Assembly: GCA_951230915.1 (NCBI GenBank) | Contig: OX579638.1 | Location: 20,106,696 to 20,170,695, forward strand | Direction of reading: 5' to 3' | DNA length: 64,000 bases | DNA from: Antitrichia curtipendula | Lineage: Eukaryota > Streptophyta > Bryopsida > Hypnales > Leucodontaceae | Shown: piece by piece, positions 46,683 through 57,495 of the stretch | How the letters are laid out: each line of letters begins with the position of its first letter | How positions within the stretch are numbered: the first letter of the stretch is position 1 | Program-made: the position numbers and the translations under genes | Notes under the pieces: generated by a model | The model's input: only the letters and a program-made list of their open reading frames with translations | Told to the model about the DNA's origin: nothing | Databases searched by the model: none

Positions 46683-47042
46683 TTGCCATCTACAGGCCGC
46701 AACACTGACCCGATTGATCGACCAGCAGGATGGGAAGCAACCGACAGTGGAGGCATAGCTGGCGGGGAATGTTCGGAGGACATATTGCTCGGTCAACCCG
46801 GGACCAACTCAGATTCAGACAATTTGGAGTTGCCAGGAGAGCAACGACATGCAAGTGAACTGCCGCAAAGCCTCATCCGGCCCCTCCCAGACTCTCACGG
46901 AATGCAACCGAGAACGACAATCTGTGCAGACCCCAATGTCACTATACTGAACACCCGGCCACCAAACGAGCAAGGCCTCAGCAATGACCAAGTCATGAAT
47001 CAAGTGGACGTTCCTATTACAACGCGCCCCAATCTCGACTAG
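46683..47042 (+). CDS. Small ORF between LINE ORF1 and ORF2
   Basis: 119 codons, polar and Pro-rich, without a recognised domain. It lies in a different frame from ORF1 and could be a frameshifted continuation of the disordered ORF1 tail. I see no independent evidence that it is translated. Confidence 0.3.
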   Translation: MPSTGRNTDPIDRPAGWEATDSGGIAGGECSEDILLGQPGTNSDSDNLELPGEQRHASELPQSLIRPLPDSHGMQPRTTICADPNVTILNTRPPNEQGLSNDQVMNQVDVPITTRPNLD

Positions 47043-47303
47043 AATGACGTCGCACCTTCGGCCTCAGGGTCGATCCAACTAGCTAGCCTAACAATTGGCT
47101 GCAATCTAGTTACCAGAACAATTCATGGTCAGGATATGGACTTGTGTACTGGGATTAACGCTAATACCACTACTTTATATGGGGGAAAAGATATGATCAA
47201 AGCAGGACCGAGTCAGTTATGTGTTAACAACAATGGAGCAGGACGTGAACTATAGGACCAAGAGTTATCGATCCCACGACCACCCTTAACACTAGCCACA
47301 GTG

Positions 47304-47609
47304 ATGACTACGTTACCAGACGATCTTCGTAATGAGTTTGTAGAATGGTATAGGGCACGATGCGGATTACTAGCTAATGGAGGTTTTTCTACCCCCCAAC
47401 CCAAGAGGCTGACGGGCCAACAATTACAACGACGGGCAGATATTTTTGGTTCTGCTAAGAAGTATCGGGAGTCGATTCTTACTAGTAGACGAAACACACC
47501 AAGAAGAGCCCACAGTAATGCTTCGTCATCTTCTTCTAGGGACACGGGAGACATGGAGGAAAGAGGAGGTCCCTTGCTTTTTCAGCCAACCACCTATTCT
47601 TTACCATGA
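47304..47609 (+). CDS. Small LINE ORF overlapping the ORF2 start (ATGA)
   Basis: A 101-codon ORF beginning MTTLPDDLRNEFVEWYRA; its TGA stop overlaps the ORF2 ATG as ATGA at 47606-47609. It is basic and Ser-rich near the C-terminus (SSSSSRDTGD). The overlap is the layout used for termination-reinitiation, so it may couple ORF2 translation to the upstream frame. It may also be the C-terminal remainder of ORF1. Confidence 0.45.
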   Translation: MTTLPDDLRNEFVEWYRARCGLLANGGFSTPQPKRLTGQQLQRRADIFGSAKKYRESILTSRRNTPRRAHSNASSSSSRDTGDMEERGGPLLFQPTTYSLP

Positions 47610-50600
47610 AGATTACAATCATTACTCAAAACCTTCAGGGCGTGAATAGCCCTTCGAAGGTTGACCTAGTGAAGAACTATTATAGTGTTTTGAAGGCTAG
47701 CCTAGATATTCTCTGCTTTCAGGAACACCGCCTTCGTGGAGAGAAATTGGTGGACTTTGGCAATTCAATTTGGCCTAGGGCCAACTTTATATGCAGGGAA
47801 GCTATGGTCAGTTATGGACATAATACTCACGATATAGGTGCCGGGAAGGAAGGAGTGTGCATGTGGATATCTCCCTACATTCAACACATGGTAGTCTCAT
47901 CTGGATACTCACGGTGTGGACGGGCTCAATGGGTTCGGTTGGAGGGCACACCAGGCAGCGACGTCTCAATTCTTAATGTGTATGCCTCAACCATATCCCG
48001 GGAACGCCTGGAGCTATGGGCTGAATTACTTACAAGCCTTGCAAAGGATTGTAAATGGTTTCTTTGTGGTGATTGGAACTTTGTAGAGAAAAGGGCCGAC
48101 AAATCCAACCGGTGTGGGAGGCTAGTGTCTCCAACAGAACGTCAAGCTTTTGAATTGCTCACTAGTTCCCTTCATGTAGAGGATTTGTTCCCTTCTTCCA
48201 ACCCTATAAAATATACATGGGACAATCGCAGACAAGACGGTGTGAGAATTCTAGCTTGGCTAGATCGATTCTACTCGCCTCAAGCAAGAGGGGGTCTTAC
48301 CAACGTAGGAGTTGAATACTTTATTAAAGGAGATTGTAACTTCTCAGACCACCTTCCAGTATGGGGAAAATTTCCCTTATAGGCATCTCCTCCAAGGAAA
48401 TCTCACTGCAAGATGAATGCTAGGTATTTGGATGACATAGGCGTGAGATCAGAAATCACTACTATATGGGGCTCTCACCCAACATTGGGATTTTTTGGCA
48501 AACTCCGTAAGATAGTCAAGTTTTATAAGGAGTTTTGCTTGAAAGCGGCTAAGTCACAGAGGGAAGATGAAGCCCATCTAAGAGCCCAACTGGCAGAGGC
48601 CGTGGAAGCTTTACACGGTGACCCTGACGACCCCTTATGTCAAAGCCACCTTAGTGACCTAGGGGAACAACTAGAGAAGGTAGAAAAACATCATATTGAA
48701 GGTCTTAAGGTGCGCAACCGGCTGAAGTGGAAATAAGTTGGTGACATGTGCTCTAAAGAATTATTTCAAGTTCACAAAGACCGAGGCAGTGGGACTCAGA
48801 TTACAGAGCTGGAAGACTCAGATGGAGTGACTTACTCAGACCAAAATGATTTAGAAAGGATTTGTGCAGGATTTTATTCTAAACTCTATACATCCTCCCC
48901 CCCCCCCCCCCCCAAACACTTGAGAGAATGGAGGTAGAGGACTATTGCTTAAATGGCATCCATGACAAACTTATTGATATGATGAAGATTTCCTTTTCAG
49001 CACCCATCTCTCTAGTAGAGTTAGAAGAAGCGCTCAAAGGCATGGATGCAGACAAGGCCCCTGGACCGGATGGAGTAGTCACGGGCTTCTTTAAGAAATT
49101 TTGGAATGTCATAAAAGATGACTAGCTATGTATGATCACCACGGCCATAGACTCTGAGTGTATGCCAGCTGGCCTAACTAACGGCCTTATTGCTCTAATA
49201 CCCAAGAGTGGCGAGACACGTAAACTATCCAATTGGAGACCTATCACTTTGTTAAACGTGGCATACAAAATATATGCCAAAGCTCTACAGATACGTCTTC
49301 AACCAGTCAGCCTTTCTTCCAATGCGCTTTATCTTGGATAACATCCTCCTTACACATGAAACCTTAGACTGGGCAAGTTACTCCAATCAACCCTTGCATT
49401 TTCTCAAACTAGATTTTAGCAAAGCCTATGATATGGTGGACTTAGGCTTTCTCTTTAGAGCTATGCAGGCTATGGGTATTCCGGAGAAGTTCGTCTCGGT
49501 GACAAAACTCTTATTTCAAAACGCACAAGCCACGGTGAAGGTGAACGGAGGACAATCCCCCTCTTTTTAGATCCAAAGAGGAGTAAGACAAGGGTGTCCC
49601 CTTGTCCCTTACCTATTCCTCATCGTCACAGAAGTCCTAAACTCCTTGGTAAAAAAAGGAGTCACTGTAGGGAGGATTAAAGGTATTAAATTACCTATGG
49701 AGGACCGTCAACAAGTTATGGCTCAATTTGCAGATGATACATCAATGACACTCCTCGGAGAAAAGGAGTCGGTCTTAAACATGATCTGTACCCTAGACAC
49801 ATTTTGCGCTGGGACAGGCCTTATACTCAATTGGGACAAATCATGTGGGTACTGGCAAGCCCTAGGTCACCAAGGTCGACCAGAGTGGTCTAACCAACTC
49901 CGTATAAGGTGGGCGGGTGACGGGGAAGTTAGCAAACTTCTAGGGTCCATATTCGGACTTTCCCTTAATGTTGGTGACGTGGACACTTTCCTTCTCGAGA
50001 GACTAAACAAAACACTTAAGTTTTGGTGTACTGCCAAAATCAACACTACAGGATGTATTGTTATAGTCAATCACGTACTATTATCATCCTTATACTTCTT
50101 TATTTCTATATGGGCTGGCACGAGTAAAGGAGTCGCCCAATGTAAAAGTGCAGTGATGAACTTCATGTAGTCAGGTTCACTACATAAGTCCAGAGCCAAA
50201 GTCGCTTGGGCTCAATGTTGCCAAAGCAAGTCTAATGGCGGAATAGGGCTCATTAATCCTTTAGATGCCATGATTTCCCTCATGGCAAAGTGGATAATGA
50301 AGGCTTGCGAACCTGGGTCTTCAAACCTTCATGTCTTGCTTAGATATAGACTAATGAGGTTCCAGCCATATAGTGGTGGCCGATGGACGCCGAGTATGGA
50401 ATATTTCACCATCGCACGCTTCCAAGTGAAACAGGGGTCCAAACCATGGAATAGGACGTGTGAAGCTTGGAGGAAACTGGCAACAAACATACAACATGCC
50501 CCCCCCAACCTTACTAGAGGAAGTTCAGAGTGAGTCACTTTGGTGGTCAACCTTCTCAGGACAAATAGGACCTGGATTTAGTCGCAGTAGGGCGGCCAAA

Positions 50601-51902
50601 TTGCACGCGGCAGGTCTTCGCACTGTTGGCGACACCCATGACGGGGGGCAATTTTTATCTCCAGCCGAAGCCATCACACACTTCGGCATGCTACCCTCTG
50701 AAACTGGAGCATGGGCAAGCCTAACACGATCCCTATCCTGCATCTGGGGCTCCCTCTTGACTCCAATCTACCCACCAGCAGTAGCTGGTGAATGGATAGG
50801 ATGTTACAGCGATGCGCTTCTCCATAGTCCCACCTTTATTTTACAAGTTAGCGGAGGGTCTTCCATTCCGGTTGGTGGTGGGCGAAGGGAGTGGACATTA
50901 CCTATTTCCACCAAGACCTTTGAGGCCCAAAAAACCTCCGGGATCCTCACAGAGTGGTGCCCTCAGGCTTTTGCAAACTTGCCTAACAACAAATTGTTTC
51001 AGTATAGTGGCATTTTTCACAAAGTTCGTGTTTGCCAGGTGATTTGCGGGCCTAAAAAAATGGCATCCCTTTTATTCTATGGTTGCGTGGATAAACTCTC
51101 TTGGGATCCGCAACGAGTTTTTTGGCAGCGTCAACAAGGCCCAGTTCCATTCCTTGAGTATACCGCTAAACTTAGAAGGGCGTTGATCCGAGATAAACTT
51201 GTGATTTCCAACGTGACTGAACGTAAATGGCCGGGTATCCTTGCTAATTCCTATCGACTTCGATGGAAGACGGTTTGGATTAGACCAAGGACACCAAAAG
51301 AAGCAGGACTCCTTTGGTTGGTTTGGCATCGTGCTGTAGCGATTAATGCTTGGAGGGGGCGTATCCACCACACGATTGATATGAGCTGTCCAGTTTGTCC
51401 AAGACGCTCCCACGAATCAGTCCTCCATCGATTCTGGGAATGTCTATCAGCGCAGAGGGCTTGGCAATGGGGTATTCATATAATGAATGCCCTCATTACA
51501 TCGAGGGAGGCTCATGGCCCTTGGCGCCCGCTTATATGGAAACAAGGCATTTTCTCTGATCGGATCCCTCGTAAATTTGATGAGGTTAGTAGTATCTGGA
51601 CGGCACTGCGCTCTGTCATCCTATGGACTCTTTGGACGATCGAACGCAACGACGCGGTGTTCAACGATGTGAAATGGCATCCTACCAAAATTTTGCAACG
51701 TATATGGCTTGGAGTTGTTGACTATGGGAGGGAAGAATGGGTTTCCGTGGAGCAGCTGAAATCCCATGATGGTTGGATTGTTGCGAGGGATCGGTTCACT
51801 AAGCGGTGGTGCCGCAACGACATGTTTGTTGTTATGTTTGAAGGTTCTCCTAGATGGACCCTAGCCGGCCCCAGGGCCGGCTTCGTGTTCCAACCGCCTT
51901 AG
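47606..51902 (+). pseudogene. LINE ORF2: endonuclease, reverse transcriptase, zf-RVT (broken)
   Basis: The AP-type endonuclease (47606-48382) keeps TQN, FQEHRL, LNVYAS, CGDWNF and SDHLPVW, so all catalytic positions look present. A stop TAG at 48380, TAA at 48734 and a frameshift at the C17 tract (48897-48913) follow. Reverse transcriptase motifs: DKAPGPDGV, IALIPKSGE, LSNWRPITLLNVAYKI, then after a small deletion with frameshift near 49305 QSAFLPMRFILDNILL, LKLDFSKAYD, GVRQGCPL and FADDT (49727-49741; FADD in place of YADD). Further stops are at 49123, 49568 and 50168. A second C-run (about 50498-50505) shifts frame again. The end (to 51902) is open and holds the zf-RVT motif CPVCPRRSHESVLHRFWEC. 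It makes target-primed reverse transcription machinery when intact. Confidence 0.92.
48897..48913 (+). repeat. C17 homopolymer inside LINE ORF2
   Basis: A run of 17 C at a coding frame change. It may be a real slippage mutation or a sequencing length error. Confidence 0.9.
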
Positions 51903-51950
51903 ATGTCAACCGCCAGGCGGGGGCGGTTCCCGCCCCCCCGGGGGGTTCCC
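51863..51950 (+). other. Two GC-rich hairpins at the LINE 3' end
   Basis: AGCCGGCCC (51863-51871) pairs with GGGCCGGCT (51874-51882) over the last codons of ORF2. Next, GGGGGCGG (51919-51926) pairs with CCGCCCCC (51930-51937). Structured 3' ends can serve as reverse-transcriptase recognition sites in some LINEs; that role here is inference. Confidence 0.55.
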
Positions 51951-52079
51951 GCCTTCGCCTTGGCGTTTTGTTCTCTTTTTCTTTTTCCTTCCCGTTTCTC
52001 ACCCCCCAGGCCGCTTGCGGCTAGGCTCTTGTATTTTTCTTCTTGCAGTAAAGGATTCCTTTATTTGTGTCAAAAATAA

Positions 52080-52095
52080 ATAAATGAAGTAGACC
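52080..52095 (+). repeat. 3' target-site duplication of the LINE
   Basis: ATAAATGAAGTAGACC, identical to 44747-44762 and followed by TTACTGTACA of the foldback end. Confidence 0.9.
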
Positions 52096-53743
52096 TTACT
52101 GTACAGCCCTCCGCACTGAACTTTGGAAAACGGAGGAAAAGAATCGAAGATGCTGTTTCAATCTGAAAATGAATCCAAAGACTCCACTTGAGGCTCTAGC
52201 TAGCGAGCTCATCTCTCTGAAAGGGATCAATTTGATTCAAAGTTTTACCAATATCCGTACCGTACATAACGTTGTTCACCTTGGCTGTGGGGTTCCCTTT
52301 TGCTCCCTCCAAATCAGGAGCTCCCCAGTCAATGAATTTCTCAAGTTTGACAGTCCAAGGAATCACATTTTGGGGCGTAGCCAATCAGATTTGGAGCATT
52401 ATAATTTAATACTCCCCCAAGGTATCCTCGAGGGAATTAAGGGCCTCCTTACATGTATCGGTGGGTGGGAGGAGTCAACAGGGTTGAAATATAGAAATCA
52501 CTTTTATGCTCCTTCTAGAGTGTCTAATCCACTGATATTGGTGGAACTCTCTCTCCTACTTCCACGCTTACCAATCATTGATGACATTGTTCTTGTCTTT
52601 TAGTTGCTTTTTTTGCCCGCCTGGCTCACATGTAAGTTGGCCTTTATACCTCCACTTGGGGGAAGGCACCTCACTTGGTTTAGCAATGTTATGTAATCTT
52701 GAACTCGTGGGCTCCATTTCCCACAAAATGATTCCTTTAAGGCTTGTGGGAATCACCAATATCACAAAGCAAGATTGATGAAGACACTTTATATAATTTC
52801 TTTGAAAGGGATTGATCGATTCAAAGTTTTACCAACTCCATACAAACAGGCCTAAATCAGCCAGGGAGAATTGACCCCCTCGTTGCTCCAACCAAGGATA
52901 ATTAAAAAAAATTGCCCCCTATTTTGTGCTATGTTTATTGATAATTCTTCACCGCTCTTGCCTATTTTAGGGCCTTTGATTACAAATATGAATTCAGAAT
53001 TTCAAAATATTATCATATGTTGCAAAAAAAAAATTCAGTGTGTACCCATGTGGGACAATGAGTGGATCAATTCACTCTAGCTGTGTAAACCATGACCGTG
53101 AATCGTCCCATTCATTTGCGGGTCAGGTTCTTTGTTGCAATGAAGTCATAATGCCTAATTATGAGGACAATACGCATTTTTCATCCAAATTGTTGATTCC
53201 CGCCCACAATTTCATCCAAAATTGTTCAAATTTTTCATTCCCGCCAATGGTTACGTCAAGCAACTGTCGTTCGTTGTAGATTGCGGTAAACAAATGGACT
53301 CCTCATCAGACCCCGCCCTCTTCGTTGACCCTTTGTTTACCGCAATCCCCTCCTCCTCAGGCATTGCCTTATACGTAATGATCCTAGACTCGTGGACTCC
53401 ATTTCCGATAAGATGATTCCTTACGACTTCTCGGAGTAATAAGTACTGTATTGTAAAGCAAGATTGATGAAGACATTTAATATAGGCCAAGGTGAATTGA
53501 CCCCCTCATTGCCCCCACAGGGGTAAACACTGGGATTTTTTTAATTTTTAACATACGATATAATCTTAAAATATATAATTTTATAAGACACCAGCATAGT
53601 AAAGTGACCTGACTATTTCATGATTTGTGTCCATCTTCCTGGAATTGCAGACAAGCCAGAAGCTGATGGTGAAGTTGTTAAGCACTCTTGAACTCGGTTC
53701 TATAGAAAAATGAACCTGATTATGGAGCACAATCGCACCGCTC

Positions 53744-53823
53744 CCGCTTCGTGGCACTGCTTCCGCTTCGGTGGCACCACTCCCGCTTTGGTGGCACCGC
53801 TCCTGCTTCGGTGGCACTCTCCC
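53744..53823 (+). repeat. 20-bp minisatellite, about four units
   Basis: Units of about 20 bp (CCGCTTCGGTGGCACCGCTC-like) begin at 53744, 53763, 53783 and 53803. The ORFs on both strands through it simply reflect the repeat. Confidence 0.8.
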
Positions 53824-53842
53824 GCTCGCTCGTGCTTAACGC

Positions 53843-53875
53843 AGTGGGAGGCCTCCCCCCCGAAGGCCTCCCACT
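53843..53875. other. 12-bp perfect palindrome (hairpin)
   Basis: AGTGGGAGGCCT (53843-53854) pairs with AGGCCTCCCACT (53864-53875) across a 9-base loop. It lies just after the 20-bp minisatellite. No function is assigned. Confidence 0.75.
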
Positions 53876-53990
53876 ATACAACACTAGTGAGTTGAACAGG
53901 AAACACTCACGGCCTTTTGCTTTTTTAAACTGCATCCTGGTAGATTCAGCGCTGCATTCAACTTATTTTGTAAATCGAAAGGTATCTTAA

Positions 53991-54482
53991 CCCATAAAAG
54001 CTCGAGGGCCAGATTCGGACAAAACACAAATGTATTATAAAATATAAGTTGCATAACTTTTTTGAAGTTTGCATCAAAGAAGATTATGTGAAGCATAAAA
54101 AGTAGAAAGTATTTGTACAGTCAAACTTATAAAATTATTTTTAGATTCTTTTCAAATGAACTTTGAAGATATAACTTCTAAAATTCACCAAAAATTTTCT
54201 ACCTTTAGGATTTGAATTTTTTTTTTGGTTGGTTGGTCAAAATTGCAGTTTCTATTGATTTGTGAAAAAATGCATAAGATCTAAAAATGAGAACACCAAC
54301 ACTTTTCTCTTATAATTTTTGTTTGACTATAGCAATCTTAGTTTTCAATATAAATATTGAAAAACAATCCAATCTTTTGTGTGTGGGGGGGGGGGGGGGA
54401 ATTGAAATTTATTTTATTTTGCCCAAAAATTTTGCCCCAAATCGGGCAACGACTAGAAAATGGTCATTTGAGCGCTTAGGGG
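53991..54482. mobile_element. TTAA element T8 (492 bp)
   Basis: TTAA flanks at 53987-53990 and 54483-54486. Left terminus CCCATAAAAGCTCGAGG, right terminus in reverse complement CCCCTAAGCGCTCAAATG. It is non-coding and contains a G15 tract at 54385-54399. Confidence 0.7.
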
Positions 54483-54486
54483 TTAA

Positions 54487-56752
54487 CTTACTTTTTGCAC
54501 AAAAACAGTTTGATATTCTATGCAAGGCGTTAAAACCGTCCCACCAAGTAGGAAGAGCAAGGTGAAAATGCAGATTCTCCAAGGTAAAAATAAAATCTTG
54601 CCCCCTATTTTGTGACATGTTCAGGGGATATTCTAGACATTTCCTAGCTAATTTGGGATCTTCGATTGCAAATATGAATTCAAAATTTGCAAAAAATTTC
54701 ATGTGTGAAGAAAAAAAAATCATGTGTTTTCTTCCAAGATAAAATTTCAGTGTTTTCACCTTACTCATCCCATGGTTTGAGTGGTCAGTTCATCAAGAAG
54801 TGACCTATCTTCTGAGTGGATAGTGAGGCAAATGTGACAATTTAAATATTTTTGTTTAATTCCTAAAACATAACCCAACAACCCCAACCCCCCTCCAACT
54901 CTGAATCCAACCTTAATCTTCACCCTAACCAATACCACCAATATTTATAATTTCATATTGATGGTGGGATATGCAATCAATATGGGATATTTTGTGTTTC
55001 TATATTCGTACCTATATTCATATCTGTATCATGTCGTATCGTATTTGTATCCATAGCGTAGCATATTCATATTCGTATCTCGTATCAACAGTGTCCAAAG
55101 TGGTTTTATTTTATTTTTCATTGAGGAAATCAACGGTCTGGAATTTCTGAGAATCAAAAGAAGGGGGGATTAATGAAAACATGATGTTTGCATCTTCTTA
55201 CCAAATAGTTCATCAAAGGCAACCGTTGACAAACATGGATTTGTGTTAAAATGTGAAAGGGTAGAATGTATTGGCATTTATTAGTTTTTTGCAATTGGAA
55301 AATTTTGGTTTGTTTAACTCTAAAACGCTACACATGATGCTCCAAAAGAGTTCGATGGATGGATGAATGACTTCTAAGATTACTATAGAAATGAAGGATG
55401 CACCTATTATTCAATATGGTAGGAATACCAATAATGGTGCCCACCTTCGATCTAATGGAAGAGTAGGGTGACTTGAAATAAACAGTAGATGCCTCTATTG
55501 TTGATTTGAAAAAAAATTGATCTTGCTCTCATGTGATTGGCTCACACTTCATTAGGAAGTTCCAAAGGTAGCCGTTTTAGCTCAAGCTATGATACAACAA
55601 CAAGGTCCATATGAAGAATCGACATTTTACATTGAATAAAATATTCATTCTTGAAGAAAATAATTATTCATTATTTTTTGCATTCTTCCTCATCATTATT
55701 TCCACACACATTGGGCTCGATTTTCTCAATGGATTCCCCAAATTCTACACTCATATTGAAATGCTTATTTTGACCGTTAACTTGGCAAAGTACCTCGGTG
55801 ACAAGTCTTGTCTTTTTAGGGTTAACTCATAATCCATACTCTATGCAATATGGTTGATGACACAAGTTTCCAAAGTAGGAGGTTCTAAAAGCACACAAGC
55901 TCTGAAATCGCCCACTTTTTCAAATGTACACTATTTGTACATGTTGCTTCTTCGTAGCCTTCAACAATGTACAAACAATGAACATTTAAGGAGGTGGACA
56001 ATTTTAGAGCCTTATGCCAATTCAACTTCAAAATTTCATAACTAATTCCACAAAGGTCCAAAAAATATGAAACGACTTGGGTTAGACGCCAATTCCACTT
56101 GTCTTTCAAGGAAAAGTTATTGAAAAATATATTTCAAGAAGCTTCACCTCCCCAAAACTCAGTTTAGGTAGGCGATTGTTGTAGTAGGGAAAAAGGCTCA
56201 AACTTTTCCCACTCTCTCTCTCTCGCTATGTGGCGAACGGAGGCTTTTTGCTTTACGTCATGGGTGTGGCACAAAATTGTCTTTCTTGTGACTGTACAGT
56301 CCAGTAGGTTGTGTGGACAAATAGGTGAAGTACAAAGCCACCAAGCCCCTTTTTTTCCCCTTCTGCCGCAATCATACTCGATTGATTGAAAAATGGGTCC
56401 AGACAGACAAGGGAGTTCATTCAACCAACTCCAATCAGAGCGGGACTGTGCTTTCCGAACTCCGTCTGAAAAAGGAAGGGACTCCTCTACAACTTGAGTA
56501 AGTAAGTTTGAGCTTTTTCTTCAGTTCTTCAGTTTCGAACTGGATGGAAAGAAAAAGACAAAAAAAATGAAACGTTTGAAAGCACCGTAAAACTCCGACT
56601 TTTGGAGCAGAATGTAGATCGCCCCTGGAGTAAACTCAGGTGGACTACGTGTTTAATAGCGTGTGGCAATTGAAGCTCTCAGTTATGGAATATGCTTCCG
56701 GCAATCTGCAGTTCCGCACGCTGCTTGCTGTCCTTGACTGACTGAGTTTGGA
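54487..56752. other. Spacer between T8 and T9
   Basis: No gene seen. Degenerate CGTATC-type simple repeats lie at about 55004-55088. GTTAA at 55821 preceded by TTTTTAGG looks like an unpaired TTAA-element right end. A CT microsatellite is near 56210. Confidence 0.4.
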
Positions 56753-56756
56753 TTAA

Positions 56757-57491
56757 CCCCTAAATGACGGACCTATGACCATTGATTTCAAACCTCACTG
56801 TCCATCATTCAATTTGTTGCCATTTTGCAACTAGATATGTAAGAAAAAATTTATATTTATTTTTTAGAGATGAAATTACATGTCTTCTTTACTTCACAAA
56901 AAGTTTAGATTTTTTTTGTGGAAAACTGATTTTTTTGAGAATTTTTGAAGAGAAAGTGAAGAAAAATCGTATTAAATAGAAAATTATTTCAAAAAATCTG
57001 AAAATTTCACCATGTGTGTATATTACAATGACAAACATCATGGTGTAAATTCAATTTCCGAGTCATTCTATAATTAGAAAATAATAGACACTGAAAATAC
57101 ACCCAAAGTTCAAAATGCAATAAAATATTCAATATTAGGATTTTTTCAAAATTCAAATTGGAGTAAAAATTAGAATAGATGACCTTCATTTTGTTAGTTG
57201 GTCTCAAATTCAAAAAATATCATTTTTGTGGAGAAATTTCAGATGCAGAGTAAGGAGCAACAACTTCCCAAAATACACTAAAATAGCATATTTTGTGATC
57301 CGTTTTTGTAATAACTTCTCATTTATGTGAAGATAGACACTTGCATGACTACAAATTCAACTATACACTATTTGTAATCCACCATGGAGGGTGAACAAAA
57401 ATGAAATGGATGAAAAAAAGTTTCCAAGCAATGTACAAATGACTGCACAATCATCCAAAAGCCACAAAATGGTTGTCCCGGCGTTACAGGG
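56757..57491. mobile_element. TTAA element T9 (735 bp)
   Basis: TTAA flanks at 56753-56756 and 57492-57495. Left terminus CCCCTAAATGACGGACC, right terminus in reverse complement CCCTGTAACGCCGGGAC, which align with a few mismatches (AA.G.CGG.AC shared). It is non-coding and lies about 1.5 kb upstream of the CYB561/DOMON gene. Confidence 0.65.
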
Positions 57492-57495
57492 TTAA

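Larger units (their letters stand above)
44763..52079 (+). mobile_element. L1-type LINE, 7.3 kb, apparently full length
   Basis: Bounded by a 16-bp target duplication. It contains ORF1 (45010-46623), two small ORFs, and ORF2 with endonuclease, reverse transcriptase and zf-RVT regions. The 3' UTR is GC-rich with two hairpins and ends in a short A-rich CAAAAATAAA tail, not a long poly(A). The inverted left arm of the host repeat (42962-42990) shows the continuous pre-insertion sequence. The perfect duplication argues for a fairly young insertion, although ORF2 carries many lesions; the copy may have been defective on arrival. Confidence 0.92.
42962..52105. repeat. Foldback element F2 with ~0.4-kb inverted arms, host to T7 and a LINE
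   Basis: The outer ends are perfect inverted copies of TGTACAGTAAGGTCTACTTC: left at 42962, right ending at 52105. The left arm (42962 to about 43350) is the inverted counterpart of the right arm (from about 43449). The right arm is split by T7 (43528-44453) and by the LINE (44763-52079); without these the foldback is about 0.9 kb. It is non-coding. No target-site duplication was recognised, so the superfamily is unknown. Confidence 0.75.
52106..53986. repeat. Patchwork of diverged direct repeats
   Basis: No gene was recognised; a 144-codon ORF at 52169-52603 has no recognisable domain. Blocks recur in direct order: TGAAAGGGAT…GATTCAAAGTTTTACCAA at about 52218 and 52803; CTCGTGG.CTCCATTTCC…ATGATTCCTT at about 52705 and 53390; AAAGCAAGATTGATGAAGACA at about 52766 and 53456; GAATTGACCCCCTC.TTGC at about 52868 and 53491. 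A segment near 52893-53040 (TTGCCCCCTATTTTGTG…ACAAATATGAATTCA) recurs at about 54597-54690. A decayed repeat family is likely. Confidence 0.55.

Noticed and set aside
52169..52603. 144-codon plus-strand ORF right of the LINE
   Set aside because: It lies in a patch of diverged direct repeats and has no domain; parts of it recur in non-coding DNA at 52.8 kb.
55815..55825. TTTAGGGTTAA as a TTAA-element right end
   Set aside because: No left terminus with complementary sequence was found upstream.
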